Origin: Pseudomonas asplenii
GTDB taxonomy: Bacteria > Pseudomonadota > Gammaproteobacteria > Pseudomonadales > Pseudomonadaceae
Direction of reading: 5' to 3'
Assembly: GCF_900105475.1 (NCBI RefSeq)
Contig: NZ_LT629777.1
Span: forward strand, 5,456,001-5,520,000
DNA: 64,000 nt
In this document: positions 35,429-44,592 of the stretch, in pieces
How the letters are laid out: each line of letters opens with the position of its first letter
How positions within the stretch are numbered: position 1 is the first letter of the stretch
The notes under the pieces: model-generated
The model's input: the letters and a program-made list of their open reading frames with translations, nothing else
Told to the model about the DNA's origin: nothing
Database searches by the model: none
Made by a program: the position numbers and the translations under genes

Positions 35429-37438
35429 ATGGATGTACGCCACCTGTTCCAACCATCGCTGGTCGCTCTGTGCCTGCTGTCTGGCACCGCCCAGGCGCAT
35501 GTCCACGGCGCCGCCGAGGAATCCAAGAGTTTCATCCCGGCCCCGCCCGGTGAGTCCTACGAGCAAAGCCTGCTTGAGTGTGTCAGCGAGCAGGACACCC
35601 GCCCCGCCCAACTGCTCTCGGGCCTGGGCGGCACCCGCTACCCAATGGTCGCGCTCAAGGACGCCGACAAGGTCGAGGCCTTCTACAGCCAGGGTATTGC
35701 CCTGCAGTACGGCTTCAACTTCTCCGAGGCCATCCGCGCCTTTTACCAGGCCAGCCGTGCTGACGAAGGTTCGGCAATGCCGTACTGGGGCATCGCCCTG
35801 TCGGCCAACTCCAACATCAACAGCGACGCCACCGCCGGCTGTGATCGCCTGGCCTATCGCTCGGCACAGATTGCGCTGGACAACGCCAAGGCACGCCAGA
35901 ACGATCAGTCCGCCAAGGACAGGTTCAGCCCACAGCAATTGCAGCGCGAGGTCGACTACGCCAACGCCTTCATGGCCCTGTATACGCCCAAGGACGGCAG
36001 GGTGTTCCTGGACAAGGCAGGCAACGAACGTTATGCCCAGGCCATGAAGACACTGTCGCAGACCTACTCCGACGACCTCGATGCCGCGACCCTGTATGCC
36101 GATGCGCTGCTCAACCTGGAACCCTGGAAATGGTGGAAGGGCTCCGCAGCGACCTCCAATAACGTCGAGCCAACCAAGAACGCCTACGAGGCGTTGCAGG
36201 TGCTCAACAGGGTGCTGGTACAGGACCAGCTCCACACCGGTGCCAACCACTTCTACATCCATGCCATCGAAGAATCGCCCTTCCCCGCCAGCGGCCTGCC
36301 CATGGCCGAGCGCTTTCGCGAGCAGAACCCGGCGATCGGCCACCTGGTGCACATGGCCTCGCACATCTACCAGCGCACGGGCAATAACGCCCTGGCCAGT
36401 GTCACCAACTACACCGCCGTTTCGGTCGACCGCGCCTACACCCATCAGGTCAACCCGCAGAGCCCCTACCCGCTGCACTACCTGGGGCACAATATCCACT
36501 TCCTGACCTGGACCCTGTCCATCGAGGGCAGGCAGAACGAAACGATGAACATGGCCGAGGAACTGGTGGAAAACACCACCCGCTACGCCGCGCTGGAATT
36601 TCTCTGCAAGCAGTACCCGGACGAGATCGCCACCAAGTCCGACTATTTCTACGCCGTGCCCTATTACTTCGCGGTGCGATTCCAGGACTGGGACGCACTG
36701 AATCGGATCGAACCGAAAATCATCGCAGGTCTCAAGACCATCAACGACACCTGCACCGCTGCGACCAAGGACAGCAAGACGCCCTGGGTGGAACTGACCG
36801 CCCCCTACACGCAGGTCATGAGGGCCTACGCCAACGCCTATAAAGAACTGGCCCGGCCGGGGCTCGACAACGCAGCAATCGGCGAGGCCCTCAAGCGCTA
36901 CTGGCAGGCAGCCAACGAGACACTCAAGGGCGATACCCCCCTCAAATACGGCAACAACGATGCCGTCCAGTTGTTCCGGATCGCCAACCTGATCCTGCTG
37001 AACAAGGCCCAGGCCAGCAGCCAGGGCAAGCTGGACCTTATGGCCCTCAAGGAAAATGCCGCCCAGGTGTTCAGCAAGGAATCACCACCAGAACTGCTCA
37101 CCGACCTGAAGGCCCTGCAGGGCGACAACCCGACTCAGGTGATCGCCGCCTGGCGCAAGGCGGTCGAGATCCAGGACCAACTGGCCTACAACGAACCGCC
37201 GGACTGGTACTACACCCTGCGTGAATCCCTCGGCTATGCACTGCTGGAGCAGAACCAGTACGCCGACGCCGAACAGGTGTTCCGTGAGGACCTGGCCCAG
37301 AACCGCCTCAGCGGCCGCTCGCTCAACGGGCTGAAACTGAGCCTGGAGAAACAGCCGGGCAAGAGCGTACCGGCACTGCTCGACGAGCAACTGCAAACCG
37401 CCTGGCGTAACGCGACCATCAGTGCCGCACCGTACTGA
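35429..37438 (+). CDS. Secreted TPR-repeat protein of unknown function
   Basis: The product has 669 residues. The signal peptide (MDVRHLFQPSLVALCLLSGTAQA) leads to a periplasmic or extracellular protein starting HVHG. TPR-like repeats occur at about 75-125 (YGFNFSEAIRAFYQASRADE, MPYWGIALSAN), in the middle, and near the C-terminus (LRESLGYALLEQNQYADAEQVFREDL). A His-rich stretch (HFYIHAIEESPFP, HLVHMASHIYQRTGN, HYLGHNIHF) might bind metal. It lies 82 bp after the decarboxylase with its own ribosome-binding site (TTGGAG) and is probably in the same operon. I know no assigned function. Confidence 0.8.
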   Translation: MDVRHLFQPSLVALCLLSGTAQAHVHGAAEESKSFIPAPPGESYEQSLLECVSEQDTRPAQLLSGLGGTRYPMVALKDADKVEAFYSQGIALQYGFNFSEAIRAFYQASRADEGSAMPYWGIALSANSNINSDATAGCDRLAYRSAQIALDNAKARQNDQSAKDRFSPQQLQREVDYANAFMALYTPKDGRVFLDKAGNERYAQAMKTLSQTYSDDLDAATLYADALLNLEPWKWWKGSAATSNNVEPTKNAYEALQVLNRVLVQDQLHTGANHFYIHAIEESPFPASGLPMAERFREQNPAIGHLVHMASHIYQRTGNNALASVTNYTAVSVDRAYTHQVNPQSPYPLHYLGHNIHFLTWTLSIEGRQNETMNMAEELVENTTRYAALEFLCKQYPDEIATKSDYFYAVPYYFAVRFQDWDALNRIEPKIIAGLKTINDTCTAATKDSKTPWVELTAPYTQVMRAYANAYKELARPGLDNAAIGEALKRYWQAANETLKGDTPLKYGNNDAVQLFRIANLILLNKAQASSQGKLDLMALKENAAQVFSKESPPELLTDLKALQGDNPTQVIAAWRKAVEIQDQLAYNEPPDWYYTLRESLGYALLEQNQYADAEQVFREDLAQNRLSGRSLNGLKLSLEKQPGKSVPALLDEQLQTAWRNATISAAPY

Positions 37439-37513
37439 CTACTTGCGCTTGTAGCGCTTGCTGCCACCGGGTCTCAGACAGTAGACCCCGCCACGGGGCC
37501 CGGTGCAGTAGAT

Positions 37514-37554
37514 TCACGGGGCGCATCCTTGCCAGAGAAAAGATCGCCCCGTGA
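37514..37554. terminator. 10-bp inverted repeat between convergent genes
   Basis: TCACGGGGCG at 37514-37523 pairs with CGCCCCGTGA at 37545-37554. The loop is 21 bases and no T-run follows. It lies between the convergent TPR and lipoprotein genes. Confidence 0.4.
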
Positions 37555-37611
37555 CATCAACTTACCGTGAACGCGTCCCCTGATGGGATAGACGGTCCAA
37601 GACCTGGCACC

Positions 37612-38022
37612 TCAACCCGGCATGCACTGGAAGTCGCCGGTGTGGGCCACTTCCTTGCCATGGGAGTCCACCAGGCGCGCGCTGACCTCCTGGCCCAGGC
37701 TCGACTCCACCAGCTTGTAGTGCTCACCGGCCCGGAACTGCTGATAGGAAACCTGCCCGGAACAGTCTTCCTGGTTGCCGTCACCCACCGGGATCTCCAC
37801 CAGCATCACGTCCAGCTTGTGCGCGCCCGGCGTCACTTCGAAAAAGCGCCCGTCATTGATCGACTTGCCATCGACCTTCTCGGCCAGCAGATCATTTGGC
37901 GCCTCGTCCTGCAAACCGATCCAGGCCTCGCTCGGGTCGGCCTTGGGCAGTGGACCGGCACAAGCCGAGAGCAAGACGGCCAGGCCGAGGGTTGGAATCA
38001 GCATCAGTGGCTTGAGTGTCAT
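37612..38022 (-). CDS. Small lipoprotein, paralogue A
   Basis: The product has 136 residues. A lipoprotein signal peptide ends LLSAC with the acyl cysteine at C21. The mature part is a small beta domain (SEAWIGLQ, GRFFEVTPGAHKLDVMLVEI, EHYKLVESSLGQEVSARLVDSHGKEVAH) with two further cysteines, in DCSGQV and near the end (FQCMPG), that could form a disulphide. Its next neighbour is a clear paralogue in the same orientation, 29 bp upstream. The function is unknown. Confidence 0.82.
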   Translation of the reverse strand: MTLKPLMLIPTLGLAVLLSACAGPLPKADPSEAWIGLQDEAPNDLLAEKVDGKSINDGRFFEVTPGAHKLDVMLVEIPVGDGNQEDCSGQVSYQQFRAGEHYKLVESSLGQEVSARLVDSHGKEVAHTGDFQCMPG

Positions 38023-38051
38023 GCGCGGTTACCTCGAAGATGAAAAAGGGG

Positions 38052-38456
38052 TCAGATGCAGGAGAACAGATGGGACTGGGCCACCTGCTTGCCGTGGTCA
38101 TTGACCAGGATCGCCCCGACGTCGGATCCCGAACCCGATTCAACCAGGTGGTACTGCTTGCCAGCCTTGAACTGGTCGTACTCGACGTGCCCGGTGCATT
38201 CGGGTTGATCAGAGTCGCCGTTGGCACCCTGGATCAAGGTCAATTCAAGGTTGTGCTTGCCGGGCGCCACCTCGAAGTAGCGGCCGTCCCCCACTCGCTG
38301 GCCATCCACGCGCTCTGCCATCAGGTTGTCGCTCGACTGGCCCTGCAGACCGATCCAGGCTTCGCTCGAATCAGCCTTGGGCATGGGTCCGGCGCAAGCC
38401 GAGAGCAGGCACACCAGGCCAAGGGTCGGAATCAGCAGCAGTGGTTTCAGGTTCAT
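38052..38456 (-). CDS. Small lipoprotein, paralogue B
   Basis: The product has 134 residues with the same plan as its neighbour: lipobox LLSAC with C21, then SEAWIGLQ, GRYFEVAPGKHNLELTL, and paired cysteines in ECTGHV and LFSCI. The two signal peptides are nearly identical (NLKPLLLIPTLGL and TLKPLMLIPTLGL), so this is a recent tandem duplication with diverging mature parts. ATG 38456 is chosen over upstream ATGs because AGAGGA lies before it. It is divergent from the RND operon. Confidence 0.82.
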   Translation of the reverse strand: MNLKPLLLIPTLGLVCLLSACAGPMPKADSSEAWIGLQGQSSDNLMAERVDGQRVGDGRYFEVAPGKHNLELTLIQGANGDSDQPECTGHVEYDQFKAGKQYHLVESGSGSDVGAILVNDHGKQVAQSHLFSCI

Positions 38457-38676
38457 CGTATGAATTCCTCTCATGTTCATCTGTCGCTTCGGCAGACGGA
38501 GACACCGTCCAATTGCCGCCAAGAGTGGCGATACAGAGCGTTTTCGACAAATGAATGGAAATGAAGAGAATTTCAGTCCTTATCTAAAAGATCCTTCATG
38601 TCGGTGAAAGCCAAACGTTAAGTTCCAACGGCAAGACTGCCGGGGTTTGCAATTCCACTCTCCGGAGGTTCAAGGC

Positions 38677-41600
38677 ATGCTAGGGCTGGTAAAGACCGCA
38701 CTGCTCAAGCCGTACACATTTATCGTATTGGCGATTTTCATCTGCATCATCGGGCCGCTGGCGGCCCTGCGTACGCCCACGGACGTGTTTCCCGATATCG
38801 GTATCCCGGTGGTCGCGGTGGTCTGGCAATACAACGGCCTGTCGCCCAACGACATGGCTGGCCGGGTGATCTACACCTATGAACGCTCGCTGAGCACCAC
38901 CGTCAACGACATCGAACATATCGAGTCGCAATCGTTGCCGGGCATGGGCATCGTCAAGATCTTCTTCCAGCCCGGCGTCGATATCCGTACCGCCAACGCC
39001 CAGGTCACGGCGGTTTCGCAGACCGTGCTGAAACAGATGCCACCCGGTATCACCCCACCGCTGATCCTCAACTACAGCGCTTCGACAGTGCCGATTCTGC
39101 AGATGGCGTTCTCCAGCCCAACGCTGTCGGAAGCCAAGATCCGCGACCTGGTGCAGAACAGCATCCGCCTGCCACTGACCTCCGTACCCGGCCTGGCAAT
39201 ACCGACACCCATGGGCGGCAAACAACGCCAGATCACCCTCGACCTCGATCCCCAGGCGCTGGCCGCCAAGGGCCTGTCGGCACAGGACGTGGGTAACGCG
39301 CTGGCGGCACAGAACCAGATCATTCCGGTCGGTACCGCCAAGCTCGGCCCCTATGAATACACCGTACTGCTCAATAACAGTCCGCAGGTGATCGATGAAC
39401 TCAACGACCTGCCCATCAAGACCGTCGACGGCGCGCTGATCACCATCGGCCAGGTCGCCCACGTGCGTGATGGCTCGCCGCCGCAGACCAACATCGTCCG
39501 GGTCGACGGCCGCCGGGCGGTGCTGATGCCGGCGATGAAGAACGGCAATATCTCCACCCTGTCGATCGTCGACGGTATCCGCAACATGCTGCCGCTGATC
39601 AACGAGACCCTGCCGCCGGAGCTGAAAACCTCGCTGCTGGGCGACGCCTCGGTGTTCGTCAAGGAGTCGGTGGGCAGCGTGGCCCGTGAAGGGATCATCG
39701 CCGCGCTGCTGACCAGTGCGATGATCCTGCTGTTCCTCGGCAGTTGGCGCTCGACCCTGATCATCACCGCTTCGATTCCGCTGGCGGTGCTCTCGGCCAT
39801 CGCGCTGCTGGCCGCCACCGGGCAGACCCTCAATGTCATGACCCTCGGCGGGCTGGCGCTGGCGGTCGGTATCCTGGTAGACGATGCGACGGTGACCATC
39901 GAGAACATCAACTGGCACCTGGAACAGGGCAAAGCCGTAAAGACGGCGATTCTCGACGGTGCCAAACAGATCGTCGGCCCGGCGTTCGTCTCGCTGCTGT
40001 GTATCTGCATCGTGTTCGTACCGATGTTCATGTTGCAGGGCATCGCCGGCTACCTGTTCCGGCCGATGGCCCTGGCGGTGATCTTCGCCATGGCCAGCTC
40101 GTTCATCCTGTCGCGGACCCTGGTGCCGACCCTGGCGATGTTCCTGCTCAAGCCCCATGTGCTCGAAGGCGGCGCCGGACACCATCCCGAAGATGCCTTC
40201 CTCAATCACCACGAAGGCGACCAGCACGGCCGCCAGCGCAACGCGCTGCTGCAAGGCCTGCTGAATTTCCAGCAGGCTTTCGAACGCGGCTTCTCCACAG
40301 TGCGCGACACCTACCACGGCCTGCTGACCCTTGCCCTCGGTTGCCGTCGACGCTTCCTGCTGGGCTTCCTCGGCTGTGTACTGGCGTCCTTCGCCCTGCT
40401 GCCGAGCCTGGGTGAAGACTTCTTCCCCGCCACCGACGCCGGCGCCCTGGCCTTGCATGTGCGCCTGCCACTGGGTTCGCGGATCGAGGAAAGCGCGGCG
40501 GCCTTCGACCGCATCGAGTCACGGATCCGCGAGATCATTCCCGCCGAGGAACTGGACCATATCGTCGACAACATCGGTATTCCGTTGAGCGGCATCGACA
40601 TGGCCTACAGCAGCAGCGGCACCATCGGCCCGCAGGACGGCGATATCCAGGTGACACTCAAGCCCGGCCATCAGCCAACCGCCAACTACGTCAAGCAACT
40701 GCGCAGCGCCCTGCCGGAAAGTTTCCCCGGCAGCCACTTCGCCTTCCTGCCGGCGGACATCAGCAGCCAGATCCTCAACTTCGGGGCTCCGGCGCCGCTG
40801 GACGTGAAGATCTCCGGTCGCAGTGCCGAGGAGAATCGGCTGTTCGCCGTGGAACTGCAGCGCCGCCTGCAACACGTACCGGGTATCGCCGACCTGCGTA
40901 TCCAGCAGTCCGAGGGTTATCCGTCGCTACAAGTGAACGTCGATCGGATGCGCGCCAAGGGCCTGGGGATCACCGAACGTGACGTCACCAACAGCATGGT
41001 CGCCTCGCTGGCCGGCAGTTCGCAGGTGGCCCCGACCTTCTGGCTCAACCCGGCCAACGGTGTGTCCTATGGCGTGGTCGCGGCGACTCCGCAATACCGT
41101 CTCGACAGCCTGCCGGCGCTGGAAGCCCTGCCGGTGACCGGCAGCAACGGCCAGTCGCAGATTCTTGGCGGCCTGGCCACCATCAATCGGGTAGCGAGCC
41201 CGGCGGTGGTGACCCACTACAACATCCAGCCGACCCTGGATATCTACGCCAACGTCCAGGGCCGTGACCTCGGCGCGGTGGCCCATGACATCCAGAAGGT
41301 CATCGACGATGCGTCGTCGCTGCGACCCAAGGGGGCGGTGGTCAGCCTGCACGGCCAGATCGACGCGCTGCATGAAGCGTTCAGCGGCCTGAGCTTCGGC
41401 CTGCTCGGCGCGGTAGTGCTGATCTACCTGTTGATCGTGGTCAACTTCCAGTCCTGGATCGACCCGTTCGTGATCATTACCGCCCTGCCTGCGGCGTTGG
41501 CCGGGATCGTCTGGATGTTGTTCCTCAGCGGCACCTCGCTGTCGGTACCGGCCCTGACCGGGGCCATCCTGTGCATGGGCGTGGCCACCGCCAACTCGAT

Positions 41601-41898
41601 CCTGGTGGTGAGCTTCTGCCGCGAACGCCTGGCCGAACACGGCGATGCCCTCAAGGCTGCCCTGGAGGCCGGCTACACCCGTTTCCGCCCGGTCTGCATG
41701 ACCGCCCTGGCGATGATCATCGGCATGCTGCCGCTGGCCATCTCCCAGGAACAGAACGCCCCCCTCGGACGCGCCGTGATCGGCGGTCTGATTCTGGCGA
41801 CCACTGCCACCCTGCTGTTCGTCCCCGTGGTGTTCAGCCTGGTGCATGGTCGTCGCCAACCCCTTCGCGCCTTAGCTGGAGAAATGACTCATGACTGA
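38677..41898 (+). CDS. RND efflux transporter (AcrB/AcrD/AcrF superfamily)
   Basis: This is an inner-membrane RND pump of 1073 residues. TM4 holds GILVDDATVTIENINWHLEQ with the acid pair D402-D403. After TM6 a histidine-rich insertion (HHPEDAFLNHHEGDQHG, about residues 502-518) lengthens the cytoplasmic loop. The sequence differs clearly from the HAE1 pump at the left end, for example in the N-terminus MLGLVKTALLKPYTFIVLAI. CGGAGG precedes ATG 38677. Gene order is pump, adaptor, outer-membrane factor, with overlaps, so all three parts of the system are here. The substrate is unknown; the class is often annotated as multidrug. Confidence 0.92.
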   Translation: MLGLVKTALLKPYTFIVLAIFICIIGPLAALRTPTDVFPDIGIPVVAVVWQYNGLSPNDMAGRVIYTYERSLSTTVNDIEHIESQSLPGMGIVKIFFQPGVDIRTANAQVTAVSQTVLKQMPPGITPPLILNYSASTVPILQMAFSSPTLSEAKIRDLVQNSIRLPLTSVPGLAIPTPMGGKQRQITLDLDPQALAAKGLSAQDVGNALAAQNQIIPVGTAKLGPYEYTVLLNNSPQVIDELNDLPIKTVDGALITIGQVAHVRDGSPPQTNIVRVDGRRAVLMPAMKNGNISTLSIVDGIRNMLPLINETLPPELKTSLLGDASVFVKESVGSVAREGIIAALLTSAMILLFLGSWRSTLIITASIPLAVLSAIALLAATGQTLNVMTLGGLALAVGILVDDATVTIENINWHLEQGKAVKTAILDGAKQIVGPAFVSLLCICIVFVPMFMLQGIAGYLFRPMALAVIFAMASSFILSRTLVPTLAMFLLKPHVLEGGAGHHPEDAFLNHHEGDQHGRQRNALLQGLLNFQQAFERGFSTVRDTYHGLLTLALGCRRRFLLGFLGCVLASFALLPSLGEDFFPATDAGALALHVRLPLGSRIEESAAAFDRIESRIREIIPAEELDHIVDNIGIPLSGIDMAYSSSGTIGPQDGDIQVTLKPGHQPTANYVKQLRSALPESFPGSHFAFLPADISSQILNFGAPAPLDVKISGRSAEENRLFAVELQRRLQHVPGIADLRIQQSEGYPSLQVNVDRMRAKGLGITERDVTNSMVASLAGSSQVAPTFWLNPANGVSYGVVAATPQYRLDSLPALEALPVTGSNGQSQILGGLATINRVASPAVVTHYNIQPTLDIYANVQGRDLGAVAHDIQKVIDDASSLRPKGAVVSLHGQIDALHEAFSGLSFGLLGAVVLIYLLIVVNFQSWIDPFVIITALPAALAGIVWMLFLSGTSLSVPALTGAILCMGVATANSILVVSFCRERLAEHGDALKAALEAGYTRFRPVCMTALAMIIGMLPLAISQEQNAPLGRAVIGGLILATTATLLFVPVVFSLVHGRRQPLRALAGEMTHD

Positions 41899-43054
41899 CC
41901 GCAAACCCTCGGGCAAACGCCTGCTCTACCTGGGCGTCGGCGGCCTGACCCTGGCAGCGCTGCTGGTGGCCAACGGGATTGCCGCGCGAACCCGCCACGA
42001 ACGGGCCGTCACGGCCTGGACCGAGGCCGCTGCAGTGCCGATGGTCAGCGTGTTCCAACCGAAGCAGAACGCCGCCGGCGACACCCTGCGCCTGCCCGCC
42101 CGTCTTGAGGCCTGGAGCAAGGCACCGATCCATGCACGGGTCAGCGGCTACCTCAAGGACTGGAAAAGCGATATCGGCAGCCAGGTCCAGGCCGGTCAGG
42201 TGCTGGCGCAGATCGACAGCCCGGACCTCGATCAACAGGTCGCCCAGGCTCACGCGCATATGCTGCAGGAGCAAGCCAATGCGCGCCTGGCACGGACCAC
42301 CGCGACCCGCTGGAAAAACCTGGTGAGTACCCACTCGGTCTCGCAACAGGAAGCCGACGAAAAGAGTTCCAACGCCGCCGCCGCCCAAGCCAATGCCGAG
42401 GCAGCACAGGCCGACTACGCACGGCTGTCGGCATTGGAAGCCTACAAGACCATTCGCGCGCCGTTCAGTGGCACGATCACCGCCCGCAACACCGACATCG
42501 GCCAACTGGTCAAGGCCGACAGCGACAGCGATCCGGAACTGTTCGATATCGCCGACACCCATCAGTTGCGGCTGTATGTGCCGGTACCGCAGAACTACGC
42601 CAGCGTCATCCGACCTGGCCTGCAAGTGCAGTTGAGCGTCCCGGAGCATCCGGGCATGAGCTTCAGCGCACGCCTGGTGGGCAACTCGACATCGGTGGAT
42701 GCACGCTCCGGCACCCTGCTCGCGCAGTTCGTCGCCGACAACCCGGACAACGCCCTGCTGCCTGGCGACTACGCCGAGGCGACCATCCCGATACCAGCCG
42801 ACACCCATGGTGTGAGCATTCCTGCCAGCGCCCTGATCTTCCGGGCCAAAGGCACCCAGGTGGCACTGCTCGACGCGCAGAAACACGTCCACCTGCGCGA
42901 TATCCATATCGGCCTCGACCTGGGTGAACGCCTGGTGATCGATCAGGGCCTGAAGCCCGGCGACACCGTGATCGACAACCCGCCCGACGCCCTGCGCGAA
43001 GGCGACCTGGTGAAACTCGCCGATGCCGGAGTCCCCCATGCCGCCAAAGCTTAA
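41891..43054 (+). CDS. RND efflux periplasmic adaptor subunit
   Basis: This adaptor of the second pump has 387 residues. An N-terminal membrane anchor (LLYLGVGGLTLAALLVANGI) is followed by the first lipoyl half (ARVSGYLKDWKSDIGSQVQAGQVLAQID), a long alpha hairpin (about 105-175), the second lipoyl half (IRAPFSGTITARNTDIGQLV) and beta-barrel domains ending GLKPGDTVIDNPPDALREGDLV. It overlaps the pump gene by 8 bases and the outer-membrane factor gene by 17. Confidence 0.92.
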   Translation: MTDRKPSGKRLLYLGVGGLTLAALLVANGIAARTRHERAVTAWTEAAAVPMVSVFQPKQNAAGDTLRLPARLEAWSKAPIHARVSGYLKDWKSDIGSQVQAGQVLAQIDSPDLDQQVAQAHAHMLQEQANARLARTTATRWKNLVSTHSVSQQEADEKSSNAAAAQANAEAAQADYARLSALEAYKTIRAPFSGTITARNTDIGQLVKADSDSDPELFDIADTHQLRLYVPVPQNYASVIRPGLQVQLSVPEHPGMSFSARLVGNSTSVDARSGTLLAQFVADNPDNALLPGDYAEATIPIPADTHGVSIPASALIFRAKGTQVALLDAQKHVHLRDIHIGLDLGERLVIDQGLKPGDTVIDNPPDALREGDLVKLADAGVPHAAKA

Positions 43055-44465
43055 ACTCGGTACCTGGCTGCTGTTGATCGCCGGTTTGCAAGGCTGCTCG
43101 CTGGCCCCGACCTACAAGGTGCCGCAGATCGACCTGCCTGCACACTATCGCGAACAGACCAGTGACGGTCCCTGGCACTTGGCCAAGCCTGGCGACACGT
43201 TGTCCAGCCAGTGGTGGCTGTTGCTCAAGGACGCACACCTGAACGACTTGCAACAACGCCTGCTCCAGGCCAACCCGGACCTGGCTGCGGCTCTGGCCCA
43301 CTATGACGGCGCCCAGGCCTACGCCAGCCAGTTGCATGCCGCACTGTTCCCGCAAATCAGCGCCAGCGCCCAGCCCGAACGCCAGCGACAATCGGACAGC
43401 CGTCCGCTGCGCGGCACAAGCCAACCCTCGGTGTACAACAGCAACACCGCCGGTTTCGCGCTGAACTTCGACCTCGACCTGTGGGGCCGCATCCGCAACC
43501 AGGTCGCCGCCGGCGACGCCCAGGCCCAGGCTTCGGGCGACGACCTGGCAGTGGCCCGACTGAGCCTGCAACAGCAACTGGCAAGCCTGTATATCCAGCT
43601 CAACGGCCTCGATGCCCAGAGCAGGATCCTCTCCAGTTCACTGGACGATTACAGCCAGGCCTTGCAACTGACCCGCGATCGTTACCAAGGCAAGATCGCC
43701 TCGGAACTCGACCTGACCCGCGCCCAGAGCCAACTGGCCGAAGCCCAAGCGCAACTGGATGAAGTGCATGGCCAGCGCAACCTGGCCGAACATGCCATTG
43801 CCGAGTTGGTCGGCGAGTCGGCGAGCAACTTCCAACTGGCGCCGACCACGCAGATCCTGACGATTCCCCAGGTGCCGGGCGCCTTGCCGAGCAACCTGCT
43901 GCAACGCCGGGCGGATATCGCCGCCGCCGAGCGCCGGGTGTTTGCCGCCAATGCCGGGATCGGCGTAGCCAAGGCGGCGTGGTACCCCGACTTCAGTCTG
44001 ACGGGTCTGATCGGCGGCCAGACCCAGGGCGTCGGCAACCTGCTCTCGGCGGGTAACCGCTACTGGGCGCTGGGGCCGCTGGTCAACCTGCCGATCTTCG
44101 AGGGTGGGCGGATCAGTGCCCAGGAGAAACAGGCCAAGGCCGAGTTCGAGGAAGCTTCAGCCCAGTACCGCAGCCATGTGTTGCGGGCGGTGCGCGAGGT
44201 CGAGGACAACCTGGCGCAACTGCGCGACCTGCAGCGCGAGGCCCAGGACGAACAGGCGGCGGTGAATGCCGCAGAACACACCCAGACCCTGGCGATGAAC
44301 AGCTACCAGGCCGGTGCGGTGAACTATCTGGATGTAGTGACGGCACAGACCGCCGCCTTGCAGGCACAACGACAATTACAGGCGCTGCAGACACGACAGT
44401 TGCAAGCCAGTGTCGGGTTGATGGTGGCCTTGGGCGGCGGCTGGACTTCTCCAGACCAGAGTTGA
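43038..44465 (+). CDS. Outer-membrane efflux lipoprotein (NodT/OprM family)
   Basis: This TolC-like channel has 475 residues. The lipobox is LIAGLQGC with C20. Two OEP repeats are visible, each with the long periplasmic helices (LAAALAHYDGAQAYASQLHA, FNLDLDLWGRIRNQV-like DLDLWGR; second repeat RRADIAAAERRVFAANAGIG, FEGGRISAQEKQAKAEF). ATG 43038 is preferred over 43023 because GGAG lies 6 bases before it. It completes the tripartite system and is followed by a REP pair. Confidence 0.93.
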   Translation: MPPKLKLGTWLLLIAGLQGCSLAPTYKVPQIDLPAHYREQTSDGPWHLAKPGDTLSSQWWLLLKDAHLNDLQQRLLQANPDLAAALAHYDGAQAYASQLHAALFPQISASAQPERQRQSDSRPLRGTSQPSVYNSNTAGFALNFDLDLWGRIRNQVAAGDAQAQASGDDLAVARLSLQQQLASLYIQLNGLDAQSRILSSSLDDYSQALQLTRDRYQGKIASELDLTRAQSQLAEAQAQLDEVHGQRNLAEHAIAELVGESASNFQLAPTTQILTIPQVPGALPSNLLQRRADIAAAERRVFAANAGIGVAKAAWYPDFSLTGLIGGQTQGVGNLLSAGNRYWALGPLVNLPIFEGGRISAQEKQAKAEFEEASAQYRSHVLRAVREVEDNLAQLRDLQREAQDEQAAVNAAEHTQTLAMNSYQAGAVNYLDVVTAQTAALQAQRQLQALQTRQLQASVGLMVALGGGWTSPDQS

Positions 44466-44478
44466 TGCAGCCAACCTT

Positions 44479-44568
44479 GTGGGAGCCGGCTTGCTGGCGA
44501 TAGCGTACTCTCAGTCAGCATCTTTGCTACCTGATACACCGCTATCGCCAGCAAGCCGGCTCCCACAG
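44479..44568. repeat. Inverted REP pair
   Basis: A 28-base unit beginning TGTGGGAGCCGGCTTGCTGG (44479-44506) is repeated as its exact complement at 44541-44568, about 34 bases apart. The motif is the common Pseudomonas extragenic palindrome. It lies between the efflux operon and the flavin-reductase gene, both of which end there, so it may also act as a transcription end. Confidence 0.85.
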
Positions 44569-44592
44569 CGACCGTGCCAGACAAAGCCCTAT

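Noticed and set aside
38680..40458. A 592-residue antisense frame within the second RND gene
   Set aside because: It is a shadow frame caused by codon bias. The plus strand carries a full RND pump with all motifs.
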